Source of the DNA: Prorocentrum cordatum
Lineage: Eukaryota; Sar; Dinophyceae; Prorocentrales; Prorocentraceae
Length of the DNA: 64,000 bases
Direction of reading: 5' to 3'
Assembly (NCBI GenBank): GCA_963575745.1
Contig: CAUYUJ010004558.1
Coordinates: 609,418 to 673,417, forward strand
The notes under the pieces are model-generated. The model worked only from the letters and a program-made list of their open reading frames with translations. It was not told the DNA's origin and made no database searches. The position numbers were made by a program, and so were the translations under genes. Shown in pieces: positions 42,978 to 53,491 of the stretch. Numbering within the stretch: position 1 is the first letter of the stretch; each line of letters starts with the position of its first letter.

Positions 42978-43900
42978 ATGACCGCGAAGGCCCGCGCCGC
43001 CGAGCTGGGCGCGCGGCGCCGCTTCGGAGCGCCGGCGGCCGCACGTCTGCTCTTCGCGTCGTGCGCCGCGTTGCTCCCGGCGGGCGCCGCTGGATGCCGA
43101 TGGCCGGGCGCCTCTCTACTGGACGCGGAGCGCTACTGGTGGCTTCCACTGCACAGCGGGGACTCGAGCCAGCTGATGGAGATCAAGGCGGCTTTGATGC
43201 TGGGCGTCATGCTGGACCGCACAGTCGTCCTGCCGCCGCTCCCCGAGCGCGACGGCATACAGTACTATCACATATCCTGCAGCGCCTCCCAGAAAAATGC
43301 AGACAGAAGCTGGGAGTACCAGGAAAAAGTTGTTGAGCCGTTTGCTGAGCCTGTCCGCGGAGTACTTCCAGAACAGCCGCCGCTTTCGAGCCGTGACCAG
43401 CGCCTACGACGTCGGCCTTTTTGAGGTCCCCACGAAAGAGATGTTCGACGTCTACTAATTGCGACATTTGTCGCGACAAACTCTCCATACATCTGGGCTG
43501 CGTGCAGGGCCGCAGGGCCGCGGCAAGTTGCCAGTGGCCGCGGCGGGCAAGGGGATCTTGGACACGCTCAGATGGCGCACCGTGGCCGACGTGACGAACG
43601 CGTGGGGCTTCGGCCATTTCCGTGACGCGCCCGTCCTCGCAGTGGGTAGCAGGTTCGGGATGCGCGCGCTCAGATTCACTGTCAGCCTCGGCGACACCCC
43701 GTCGCCGCGGTTGAAGGAGGTCTTGGCGCGCCTCGTGCGCTCGCCCGTCCCGTTCTCCAGTCTCGAGCGGCCGCGGCAGAGCGCGCGTCGGGGTGAATCA
43801 AAGGACATCCTGGTATTTTACCCCGCGTTCCACAGTCGTTTGCCGGATGGCGCTGAGTTGGCAGCGAACGCTGAAACCGTGCGGATGCAAGCGCGGTGGG
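42978..43900 (+). pseudogene. O-fucosyltransferase-like retrocopy, disrupted
   Basis: From ATG 42978 the frame encodes a hydrophobic N terminus (AAARLLFASCAALLPAGAAG), then YWWLPLHSGDSSQLMEIKAA and LMLGVMLDRTVVLPPL. That pattern resembles the start of GDP-fucose protein O-fucosyltransferases, where G-x-x-N/S ... A-L-x-L-A-x-x-L-N-R-T-L-V-L-P-P binds the nucleotide sugar. Near 43328 (GGAAAAAG) the frame shifts by one. In the new frame LSAEYFQNSRRFRAVTSAYD continues to a TAA at 43456, and the same frame goes on with RTVADVTNAWGFGHFRDAPV up to the N gap. One frameshift plus one stop suggest a pseudogene, though an indel error in the A run or an intron is possible. The enzyme would act in the secretory pathway. 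The catalytic C-terminal half is not visible. Confidence 0.6.
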
Positions 43901-44000
43901 NNNNNNNNNNNNNNNNNNNNNNNNNNNNNNNNNNNNNNNNNNNNNNNNNNNNNNNNNNNNNNNNNNNNNNNNNNNNNNNNNNNNNNNNNNNNNNNNNNNN
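43901..44000. other. Assembly gap
   Basis: A block of exactly 100 N, the conventional size for a scaffold gap of unknown length. Sequence on the two sides need not be adjacent. Confidence 1.
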
Positions 44001-44241
44001 GGCAGGGGGATATGCTCATTTAACCCATCGTTTAAGGTTCCACACTGGGCTGAAATTGTGGTTTTGTTTCCACTGCGGGGTGTACGCCTCCCGACAGATC
44101 GGGAAGTTAGCCGTCGCATGTGACACACCCACCGCCACAGGGCGGGAGTATCTGCGTCGTATTGCAATGGGGGCATGGCCCAAAGCGCTCAGCCAAGCTG
44201 AGACCATCCAGAGATTAGGGAAGCAACAGGCACTTCAGTAG
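44001..44241 (+). CDS. Zinc-module protein, C-terminal fragment
   Basis: The frame is open from the gap to TAG (44239). It reads HLTHRLRFHTGLKLWFCFHC, then GVYASRQIGKLAVACDTPTA, then YLRRIAMGAWP. The H-x12-C-x2-C-x14-C spacing (Cys at 44065, 44074, 44119) and closing motif match the module at 11596-12269. A Zn-binding role is inferred from the spacing only. It may belong to a retroelement ORF or to the gene left of the gap. Confidence 0.55.
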
Positions 44242-44294
44242 GTGCCAGCGGACTTCCATATTCATATCGCTACGCGATCAGGCAGAGTCTCCAG

Positions 44295-44405
44295 AGTCAC
44301 CCTCCCTCCCTCCCTCCCCCTCCTCCTCCTCCTCCTTCTCCTCCTCCTTCCTCCTCCTCCTCCTCCTCCTCCTCCTCCTCCTCCTCCTCCTCCTCCTCCT
44401 CCCTC
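44295..44405. repeat. (CCT)n microsatellite
   Basis: CTCCTC triplets, with a purine-rich GGA counterpart at 44525-44610. Confidence 0.95.
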
Positions 44406-44744
44406 CTCTCTTCCAGTCCCGCGTGTAAAGAACAGTGCGCGGAGGGGGGCGCGCCACTCTCGGGCCAACTGTTGGGGGGAGGGAGGAGGGTATAGTGCTC
44501 CTGCGGCGTGCATGTCGAATAGTTGCTAAAGGCGGAAGGAGAGGAAGGAGGAGGGGCAGGAGGAGGAGGAAGGAGGGAACGGAGGGGGGTGAAGGAGGAG
44601 GAAGGGGGTGTCGAGGGAGAGTTATGCGCGTGCCCCTGAGGCCCTGGCCCAGGCAGGCAGGGCAACAGACGGGGAAAAGGGCGAGGACCTGAGACACAGG
44701 CCCGCCACTCCACAGGCACCCGAGAAGGGTGCGGCTGCGCCGGT

Positions 44745-44990
44745 CATCGAGACGCCTCCCCTCCTCCGCTCTGGCCCTTGCTCGGCAGCTTCAATAAGCT
44801 GGCCCAGCTTCCCAATCTCCTTCAAGTGCCTAGCGCTGCCCGCGAAAGGGTGGCTTTGCGCTCGAGCGGGGATGCGGGCGGAAAGTTGGCGTCCAGGTTT
44901 CTTTGGTCGACCGTCAGTCTGGATCGTCGATCTGGTTGTACACCACGTCGTTCTCGTAGGCCTCCTCGGGCCCTTCTTAGCCCAGCTTCT
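44745..44990 (-). pseudogene. Coding-like fragments on the minus strand
   Basis: On the - strand EEAYENDVVYNQIDDPD (ending near 44920) and, in another frame nearer 44830-44745, ARHLKEIGKLGQLIEAAEQG have natural composition. A stop follows DDPD and the frames differ. This resembles decayed exons; no family was recognised. Confidence 0.3.
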
Positions 44991-45156
44991 CGCCACACAC
45001 CCCTCCCACTCGCGGCGGCAGTCGCCCTCTCCCTCCCCGGTCCCCCTTCCCCGCAGGAGCAGAGTCAGCCGGATGGCCCCGAGGCTTGCGGGGAAATTGC
45101 AGCTCACATTTTGTAAGTCCGCGGACGCCAAGTGGTCCAAGATAGTCAGACCCTGG

Positions 45157-45177
45157 TCCGTAGCCGTGTTGGCTCAA
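45157..45177 (+). other. Degenerate spliced-leader relict
   Basis: TCCGTAGCCGTGTTGGCTCAA matches the leader with two substitutions (A to G, T to G) and lacks the final G. It lies upstream of the membrane-protein remnant at 45211-46226. Confidence 0.65.
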
Positions 45178-45210
45178 AATGAGCCAATCGTGGTTGAAAT
45201 GCCATCGTGA

Positions 45211-46226
45211 GTGAAGGCTTTTATGCTTCGTGACCCCAATGTCCGCCCTCTGGAACGAATCAGCCCTGCTTCCGATTGGCCAGATTATTTCGAGCATGCC
45301 TGCCACAGCGGTCGTTCATTTTCTGTTGGTGGAGTTGCGGCTTGTGCTCGTGTTTTTTTGTCTTTCAGGAACATTTTAGCCAGTTATCTTTTGCAGGTGG
45401 TGTTGGAGGAAATTTCAGAAGCACGGTGGCGTGAAATCTCTGCTAACCAGACTAGAGTGAAGCAGGAATGCGATATTTATAACAAGCTAACACAGGAGAT
45501 CGATTCTGAAATGTTCAAATCAAACCCCCGTGTACATGGCAAAATCCGTCCGCGCGCTTACAACATGGTCGGCCCAATATTTTACTCGGGGTTGTTCCTT
45601 GCGACACTGCTCATTTCAACAGCGTTGATTGCTGGCGAGGAGTGGAGCCACCGACTTTCGCAGCGGTAAGTACTTAGCTTTCACCTGGAACTTGAAGAAC
45701 GCGACTGCTTACCGTGCGGTTTTGAACATATGCCTCGCATTTGGCATCGTGTGCACAATGTATATGCTTGCAAGTGGGGTCATCAATGATACTGTACCTG
45801 AAGCTTACCTCCCGAATGCATTCCCTTCAGGAAAGCTGAAGATGGCCTTTCTGAACCTGCCAAGTATTTTGATGCTGTTAATCAGCGGATATGGGTTGAA
45901 GGTTACGCATCCCCCAGGCATCGCATGGTGAAGCAAAGCGTTTGCTGATCACGCATTTGACGGCCGACCTTGGCTCGATCTGTTCACCACCAGCAATGAC
46001 CTATGTGGATCAAAGGTTTCTGGGGCCCTGTTGAAGTGCAACCGTGGGCATGGTAACAATGAGTCGTCCCAAGATCTGCTGCTCAATTCTGAAGTGCAAC
46101 CGTGGGCATGGTAACAATGAGTCGTCCCAAGATCTGCTGCTCAATTCTGAAGCCGTTAAGAGGCTAAGGCTGATTGCATCGCAGGAAGAAGACGAGGTGT
46201 CCGCGTCAGCGTCGCAGGCCGCCTGA
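45211..46226 (+). pseudogene. Membrane-protein remnant, unrecognised, frame-disrupted
   Basis: The first frame runs to 45669 and includes ARWREISANQTRVKQECDIY, YNKLTQEIDSEMF and a hydrophobic stretch MVGPIFYSGLFLATLLISTA. A second frame then gives YLAFTWNLKNATAYRAVLNI and CLAFGIVCTMYMLASGVIND (second hydrophobic stretch). A third ends SEAVKRLRLIASQEEDEVSA before TGA (46224). Two pyrimidine-rich acceptors (TTTTTTTGTCTTTCAG near 45369, TTATCTTTTGCAG near 45398) hint at an intron before the conserved part. Base composition is visibly lower in GC than its neighbours. The frame changes and the internal 58-bp duplication argue for a pseudogene; no family was recognised. Confidence 0.45.
46032..46147. 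repeat. 58-bp perfect tandem duplication
   Basis: TGAAGTGCAACCGTGGGCAT ... CTGCTGCTCAATTC occurs twice without mismatch (46032 and 46090). 58 is not a multiple of three, so it shifts the frame inside the preceding remnant. Confidence 0.95.
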
Positions 46227-46521
46227 AATTACTTGGAGCGACGCTTCCAGGCGGAGTGTGTCCAGCGCCTTGGCCTGGTAGCATTCCTGTTCAAGCGGAG
46301 TGATACAACTCCGTGGCCAGGTGGCCGCCGAAGGCAACGGCAAGGCGAAAGCAAAGACGAAGGACAAGGCGAGGGCGAAGCGCGCAGCGCGGGCAGCCGC
46401 CTGGTGATGAGTCCTGCGCGACCGCCCGCTTCCCAGTTCTCGACTTTCGCCTGCCCCACTGAAGGCCCAGTCGCTGCTGGCGACCCCCGACCCCGCCATC
46501 GCGGCCCAGCTCCGCCCAGCG

Positions 46522-47490
46522 GTGGAGGCGGTTCGCAGTTACTCCCCGCCGCAGCATGCCCCTTCCCAGCGGTCGTTGGAGCAGCAGCTGCAGTCAGTCA
46601 CAAACCGCCGCCGCAACCTGCAGCGCCAGCTGGGCGAGTCCGCGGGCGCCATGGCGGCGGTTGAGGAGCAGCTCGCTGAGCGCCGTTCGCGGCGCGACCC
46701 TTGCGCGATCAGCCTCGCCGAGGCGCAGGCCGAGGAGACGAGCCCCCTCTGTCGCCGCGCGCAGGCTTCGGCCGTGGGAGCGCCAGAGGAGTCGGCCAAG
46801 CAGCTCACGTTCAATTTCGACGCGGAGTCCCACGAGAATGTTGCAGAGTTGGAGTGCGAGGCCCAGAAGAACCTCAGGAATATGCGCGCGGAAGGCCATG
46901 AAATCACGCGCGCAGCACAGGAGGTGTTCGAGAAGAACTGCAAAGAGCAGATGGCGCGCATCAAGAAGGAGATCGAGGAGGCGGTCGCCAAGAAGCGCAA
47001 GCGCAACCAGCCTGAATCGCGGGACGAGGATTGGCTCCTCGAGCAGGACCTCGCTGACGGCCAGGCCCCAGCTCCCGCCGCGACCCCACGCTCAGGGACC
47101 CCCGGCGCAGCGGCAGCCATCTCAGTCCTTGCGGACGAGGCCAATTCTAAGTCCCAGTTCGCCGCCGAGGGGCCGCTTTGGGCGCGGCCGCCTCTGACGC
47201 CGCCCGCCGGCGGGCCGCTGCAGCATCCACGGCGGCGGGCAACAGCGGCCCCGCAGTGGCTCCTAGCGCTGCTGCTGCTGTCCAGCATCGTTGGTAGTCA
47301 GGCCCACGGCTCGGAGGCCCAGCTGCCAGCCGCCCGAGGGCGCAGGCGGCAGGCGAGGAGAGCCGACCGCACGGCACAGCGCCGAAGGTGGGCCCCCGCC
47401 ACCTCGCCCCAGCGGGGCGGCGGACCCAGCGGCCCATGGCAAGCGGATGGGCATTGGCCGATGCAGGATTGCATCGAGGATGTTGAATAG
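46522..47490 (+). mobile_element. LINE ORF1-like coiled-coil protein
   Basis: An open frame with heptad-rich segments: SLEQQLQSVTNRRRNLQRQL, AVEEQLAERRSRRD and QMARIKKEIEEAVAKKRKRN, the last followed by a basic patch. It lies 5' of the endonuclease and RT segments in the same orientation, the position of ORF1 in non-LTR elements. The latter third is Ala/Pro/Arg-rich and may be read-through. ORF1 identity is inferred from position and coiled coil. Confidence 0.5.
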
Positions 47491-47577
47491 CCACACCGTC
47501 TCGAAGCATGCCCCATTCCTCCACAGGCTGGGACTAGCAGCACGCATCAGAACCAGGCGAGCGCATGGAATCGCGGG

Positions 47578-48549
47578 GTGCCACTTCACATTGAGCAGGC
47601 CGATGGAACGTGCACGATGCCCCCCAGGCCTTGCGCCGAGAAGAGACAGGTTGCCCCGATGGAGCTCAAGATGGCGAAGGCGGCCCAGCCGCCCGGCGCT
47701 AAGCCAGCCTCGCTCGCTGCACTCAACGGCCCCACGTTTGCCGAGATCCAGACAGCGGTCGAGCACCTGCTGGATGACCAGAACAGAGGCGACGCGATCC
47801 TGGCCCAGGAGACGCGTTTCCCCACGGTGGTAGCAGAGAACTCAGCACGCAGTCTGCGCCAGAGGAACAGCTTCGGCGGCGACTTCAGCCTCTGCAGGAG
47901 CACTGGGGCGTCAGCGCAGGCAGTATTCGCTGGAGTCGGGGCGCTGGTGCCCAGGCACCGCGGTGTCTCCTCCATGCCTCAGGCGTGGGGGGCGGTGTCG
48001 TCGCGCATCCTGGCGAAGAGGGTGGCGCTCGGCGACCTCTGCTCAGCGGTGGCCAGTCCTCACCTGGAGCACTCGGTGAAATTCGGTTGAGGCAACGTCG
48101 ACCTGCTGTCCGAGCTGCAGGTATTCTTGAATGAGCTCAACGAGCCGTTCCTCGTCGGCGCCGACTGGAGCACGGAGCCATGGGTGTTTGATGGTGGTTG
48201 CCGGCCGAAGGCAGCGGGTGGCGGCGACCGCGTCTACGACTATGTCCTGATCTCCTCGGCTTTGGCGGAGCTCTCCCCCGTGGTGGAGGTGTCGGGGCCG
48301 ACGACGACGCGCCCCCACGCCCCTGCGCGGCTCTGCTCTGAGCGGCTTGGGGCCACGGCCAAGGCCCAGGTGCTGAAGGCGCCCCGCTATTTTGAGGCCC
48401 CGCAGGAGAAGGAAGCCCAGGTGGCCAGCTCGCAAGGAAGGATTGCTCCCGAGGTCCGCCGGCGCACTCCCCTGCGGGGCCTGGACGAGGGCCCCGGCGC
48501 TGCAGTCCGAGAATTTTTCCCCAAGGCGGAGAGGCACCTGGCGAACTAG
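47578..48549 (+). mobile_element. LINE AP-endonuclease segment, one internal stop
   Basis: RGDAILAQETRFP (near 47790) matches the QET motif of apurinic-like endonucleases. NEPFLVGADWSTEPW (near 48145) matches the G-D-x-N/W motif, and RVYDYVLISSALAEL ... PHAPARL matches the end of the domain, where a His is catalytic. A TGA at 48088 interrupts an otherwise continuous frame, so this copy is inactive. Confidence 0.68.
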
Positions 48550-48649
48550 CTCGGGACCGCCGAGGAGTCGGACAAGTATTTGGGCAGAGCCAGCGGGGCC
48601 CCGCACGGTCTCCAAGAACCCAGTGGACTTGCAGAGGACCGAGAGCGCA

Positions 48650-50390
48650 AGGAATGCGAGCCCATTCACGCGGCCGCGGAGACCTGGGCAGGCTGACCCG
48701 CCAGATCAGCTCGGCGGCCTCAGTTCTCTAGCCGGCCACGGGACGCGCAGCCTTCATCCACCGCCTCCAGCGCGCGGACCGCGGGCTGGCGCCGCAGTTC
48801 GACAAGTACGGCGACCCCAGGTCCAATGGTTCCCGCATGGACGTCCCGCTGGAAGAAGCGAAGACCACTGCTTACAAGAGCCGCATTTCCTGGAAGCCAT
48901 CGACCAGGAAACGGCCAGGCACGCCAAGTCGGACGCAGTTGGAAGCTCGCGACCGATGGCGAGCTTTTTGATGACGACGCGTTGGCAGGAGGTGGCAAGT
49001 CGGCCCATGCGGTCAGCAAGGCGGCCACCCTTTCAGAGCGACAGCATCCTGTCCAACGGCTCCGACGAAGGACCCAAAGTCCCGCTCGTGGGCCAGCAGG
49101 CTCTAGACCAGATCCCGGTGGAATGGAAAGCGCTGTGGCAGACCGAGCTTGGAGGGCGCGGCGACCTGCCTGCGGACTGGGTAGGCCAGATGGACTGGCC
49201 ACCCGTCACGGCCGACGACGTGCTCGCGGCGGCCAAGACCTCCCCCGGGCGCACCTCGCCGGGCCAGGGCGCCCCCCACCTCGCTGCCCCTCTTGCTCGC
49301 GCAGCTCTTCGCGGAGCGCGAGGCCGACATCCTCTCCGAGCGGGACCAGCCGACGAGACTCTTCACGACGCTGATCGCGTTCCTGGCGAAGCCAGAGGGT
49401 GGCAGACGGCCCATCGGACTCACGCGCAGGCGGCTGCGCCTTCGGGGCCGCATGCGCCGCAGATACGGCGCGAAGTGGGAGGCCGACCACCAGCCCCCAG
49501 AGATGCGGGGCCAGAGCTCGCACACGCGCTGCCACAGGGCTGCGTGCATCCACAACGCCGACCTGGAGCGGCCAGGCGATCTCGCTTGGATGGAGTCTCA
49601 GTCTACTTCGACATCAGTTAAGTTTTACGAGCACATCGACCATCACCTGCTCGCGGAGGCGGCAATGGCCCACGGCTTCAGCTGGTGCTTTGTTAGGGCG
49701 CCCTGCGCCGCCTACCCAGAGTCCAGGCGGGCCACGGCGGGCGGGGCCATTAGCGTGGAGTTGGTCGCCCGAGGCACTGTCGCGACTGGCTTCGATTGCG
49801 CAACCACGTTGGCCCGCCTCACGCTGCTGGACGTGCTCGCGAGAGGGCGCGAGCTCATGCCCATTAGTCGGGCCGTTAACGTGATCGGCGACATCTCGGG
49901 CCACGCGCTGGGGCCCCGCGGGGTGCTCACGCGGCAGGCAAATGCATTCGCCCAGGGCGCGATGCGCATGCTGAACGACGGGGAGCTCCTCATCAATTAT
50001 GGCAAGAAGAAGGTCTTGGCGGTGCCCATCAGCCTGCTGAGGGGCCTGCGCAGCCAGCCTGGACGGCCGCTTCCGCCATCGGCCTTTGAGTCGGGGCACC
50101 GACCTGGGCGGCAATGCCACGGCGGGCAGCCGCCGACGCGTCGCGCCCCATGCCGCCAGGGAGGCGGCAGCTCTCTGGCAGGCGGCGAGGCTCACGAGGA
50201 CCTTCAGACCTGGGCTTCGCCAGGAGCGTGTCATGCGTGCTGGCCCCACCGCCAAGGCCCTCTGCGCGGCGCTCAGCTTCGCCCAACAGCGCGGCCCTCG
50301 AAGCTGGAAGCGGGATCAGCTGGCGCTGCGCAGGCCTACGTCAGCACCCGCTGGGCGGGCCAGATCCTTGAGGCGGCTGCCCAGGCCTAA
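48650..50390 (+). mobile_element. LINE reverse transcriptase segment, decayed
   Basis: The RT is split over two frames. The first holds VLAAAKTSPGRTSPGQGAPH and ends SVYFDIS (49621). The second holds LIAFLAKPEGGRRPIGLTRR, KFYEHIDHHLLAEAAMAHGF and VNVIGDISGHA. The single-base shift at ~49617 splits the first catalytic motif (YFDIS/KFYEHID). The second motif has G-D where an Asp pair is expected. The frame changes again near 50080. Closest in style to the dinoflagellate LINE RTs with KPxGGxRPIGL. Confidence 0.72.
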
Positions 50391-50725
50391 TTACCTGGCC
50401 GAGAACCGAGTCGCGAGTCTGGGGCAGCGGCCTTGGGCGGCGGCTCGCACTCCCAGCGCGGCCCTCGCCTTCCCCCAGAAGCGCATCGGTTGGGCCCTCT
50501 CGGACGAAGGCCGCTGCGTTCAGGACGAGGTCGGCCTGTCCTGCGACGCCCCGCACTTTTCGCCTGTCTTCCTGGCGGAGCGGGCACGCGAGGCCACCGG
50601 GAGGGCAGCCGCGCTGGAGGAAGCGAGGGCGCGGCCAGGAGCTCTATGGCCTGGGCGCCTTCCTCTTGCCTGGAGGCTTATCAACGAGCTCCTGGGCCGA
50701 CCTCCCTTGGCCACCTGGACGAACT

Positions 50726-51049
50726 ACCACAAGGGCTGCCCGCGCTGGCTCGCGACGCTCTCCAACTGGCCCCAGGAGAGGCTAACCAGGCACAAGGAGG
50801 TCATCGACCCCATGTGCCTGCTGCGCGGCGAGGAGGGCGGCCCGGCGTTCCACCGCCCAGCATCGACGTCCAGCGCGGAAGGCTCGGACCACAAGGGCTG
50901 CCCGCGCTGGCTCGCGACGCTCTCCAACTGGCCCCAGGAGAGGCTAACCAGGCACAAGGAGGTCATCGACCCCATGTGCCTGCTGCGCGGCGAGGAGGGC
51001 GGCCCGGCGTTCCACCGCCCAGCATCGACGTCCAGCGCGGAAGGCTCGG
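50726..51049. repeat. 162-bp perfect tandem duplication
   Basis: The unit starting ACCACAAGGGCTGCCCGCGC occurs at 50726 and 50888 with no mismatch seen. It is 54 codons, so the surrounding frame (50086-51210) is preserved. It encodes KGCPRWLATLSNWPQERLTR and PMCLLRGEEGGPAFHRPAST twice. Confidence 0.95.
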
Positions 51050-51319
51050 CCGCGGGACAGGCTGCCCGAGGACCTACGCAGAGCTGCCGAGGTGGTCCAC
51101 AGGATGGGGCCTCCCTTCAACGAGCCGTTCAGCCAGGGCCTTTTCGCGGACGTTACGCTGCTTGTCGGCCGCCCAGCCTGGAGGCCCGAACGGGAGCGTT
51201 GCGCCCTTAGCTGGGATGGGATCCTGGTGGTCCCCAACGACGCTCTGGCATTCGCCGACCGCCCCTGCGTCCTCGGCGACTTCCCGCACGTGCGTTGTGC
51301 TTGATGGGCGGTGATCGCC

Positions 51320-51920
51320 CCGTCGCCGACTGGAGGATTGGCCGCAAAAGCATGGGGCGCCGCGCCGCCTGACCCCGCCCCCCCTCCCCAGTCCGCCAAG
51401 GTGGGCAAGGACTACGCGGCAGTCGTGGCGCTGCGGGACTTCAACGGAAACTACTGCTTGCACGCCGACAGCCTGGGCACGGTCAAGGCGGCGCAGGACA
51501 TCCGCCGCGTAGAGGGCCCCACATCGACCAAGGCCCACATCTGGGCCAGAGTCGGATACGCTGGGGAAGGGGCGCAGGTCAAGCACATACATCCCTGTCC
51601 ACCGTTCCTTCGCGGCCGTCAGGAGGAGAAAGATCACGGAGATCGAACCGCGGGTCAACCGCCGCGCCGACAGGCGCGCCATGGAGGGCGCGGCGCCCTG
51701 GGCGCCAGGAGAGGACGTTTCCTTGCTTTTGGAGGGGTGCTTCGCCAGGGCCCGCGACGCTGCCAGGTTCGCGGCCGACTTCGAGGCGCGCGTCTCCGAT
51801 TCGGGCCTTCGCGACTATTGGCCTGCGGCCGCCCTGGAGGACGTCGACTCGGGCGAGTGGCCTGAGGGCGCCCCCACCTCTGCGGAAGCCCAGCTGGGCA
51901 TCTGGCGTCGGCTGGCCTAG
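51320..51920 (+). mobile_element. LINE RNase H-like segment, decayed
   Basis: DYAAVVALRDFNGNYCLHAD, SLGTVKAAQDIRRVEG and TKAHIWARVGYAGEGAQVKH resemble the later part of an RNase H fold (the D-S-x-x-V strand/helix and the H-x-x-W region) that follows RT in many protist LINEs. A second frame with EDVSLLLEGCFARARDAARF continues to 51920. It completes an element of ~6 kb (46.5 to ~52.6 kb). Confidence 0.5.
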
Positions 51921-52741
51921 CGGCAGCAGCGGTCGGGCTCGGAGCGGAGATCCACCCGCAAGCGCCTTGCGGCCTCGCCCCCAAGCACGGGGGCTGGTGA
52001 GAGCGCACCGCCGGCGCTCTCGCGCGTCAGGGCATCGGCAGGCACGGAGTCGAGGGGGGGTCCGAAGCCGCCGATGCCGTAGCACCAGCTGCTTCTCTTT
52101 CTCGGCTTGAAGGCGCGTTGGAGGAGGAGGCGCATCTCCGACCGCAAGTGCGCCCTGGGATGTCCAAGGCCACCATCTGATGCAGCCCCAGGTGATTGGT
52201 TAGGCGGAGGTCTTACTTGTGCGCACCGCGCGTTTCATGTGCTGCCGCCAGCCCCGGCGCGCTCACCGAGGGCCGGCCAAGGAACGCCCTGGCTCCGGCG
52301 CGAGGTCCTCGCAGGGCTTGAGGGCCCAGGCCCGCACGGAATTTTCGAGGCGCGTGCTGCCTGAGAAAGAGAAAGCGCCCATCTCGGAGTTGGTCTCGCC
52401 CACGGTGGCCTAGTGCCAAGTGGGCGCAGGCGCCGGGAGTTTCTGATGCCTTCGTTGGAGCAGCGATCGCCCAAGGGCCGCCTGCGGCAGGTCCTGGATC
52501 CGTGCCTGCTGGTCGGCCCGTTCAGCTCATTGTGCCACCGCTCGAAGGAATGCTCGCTTCGCACGGCTTCTCCTCCGCCGAGGAGGCTCGCCAGAGGGGT
52601 CGCCTAGCAGTGGGCGAGAGAGCGGCGAGGGCCGCTCTCAGCGAGGAGGTTGAACCCTAGCTCACGGGGCTGAGTCGGGGCGACCCGTGCGCCTGTCCGA
52701 ATTAATTTGCGAGCAAGCCGTCTAGTTTGAGGTGTTAAAAA

Positions 52742-53017
52742 TGTCCCCGCCGTAATGGAGAACACTTCGACCCGCAGAAGCAGTTTCCTCGGGCGCGCCA
52801 GTGTCTTGGCTCACCAAAAATACCCGTGTACGGGGCCATGATTGGGACAGGCGTGCGCCCCAAGACCCCAGAGGAGCTGGCCTCGAAGTACAACGACCAG
52901 TCCCCGCTGGAGAACATGCACTGCGCCGTCACTTTCGAGCTCCTGAGGCCCCACCCCGCCGCGCGCGCACACACCAGAGGCCCGCCCCCGGTCGAGCCAC
53001 GGATGGCGGCGAGCTAA
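52742..53017 (+). pseudogene. Cyclic-nucleotide phosphodiesterase exon fragment
   Basis: The frame contains KTPEELASKYNDQSPLENMH followed by CAVTFELLR. The YND-x-S-x-LEN-x-H segment is a signature of class I 3',5'-cyclic nucleotide phosphodiesterases, just after the metal-binding H-D ... H-x-G-x-x-N region. The preceding residues (KIPVYGAMIGTGVRPKTPEE) do not show the HD metal site, so the fragment is truncated or begins at an exon edge. The frame runs on to TAA through low-complexity sequence. It lies directly downstream of the decayed LINE and could be a captured fragment. Confidence 0.55.
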
Positions 53018-53194
53018 TTTTCCACCCCTTCACTTCCTCTTCCCCTTCCAACTCCTCCACCTCCTCCTTCACCCCCACGCCCCCCCACCTCTGCCATTCC
53101 ACCTGCTCCCGCTCCTCCAACTCCTCACCGCCCGCCCTTTTCGCACTAGCTTCCTGCCACGTCTTGTTCGGAACTCGTTGCCGTCACCCCCTCC

Positions 53195-53334
53195 CCCTCC
53201 TCTCCCCCTCCTCCTCCTCCTCCTCCTCCTCCTCTCCTCCTCCTCCTCCTCCTCCTCCTCCTCCTCCTCCTCCTCCTCCTCCTCCTCCTCCTCCTCCTCC
53301 TCCTCTCCTCCTCCTCCACCCCCTCCTCCTTTCT

Positions 53335-53375
<41 letters not shown>

Positions 53376-53430
53376 ATCTCTCTCGCCTTCTCTCTCTCTC
53401 TCTCTCTCTCTTGTTCTCTTGGCCCTGGTG
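53195..53430. repeat. (CCT)n then (TC)n repeats
   Basis: About 40 CTC triplets, then long TC dinucleotide runs. Confidence 0.95.
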
Positions 53431-53491
53431 TCACACCTACGCGGCAATCCCCCCCGCAGGGCCGGTCGGCCTTCGGGGGGGTGATCAAATT

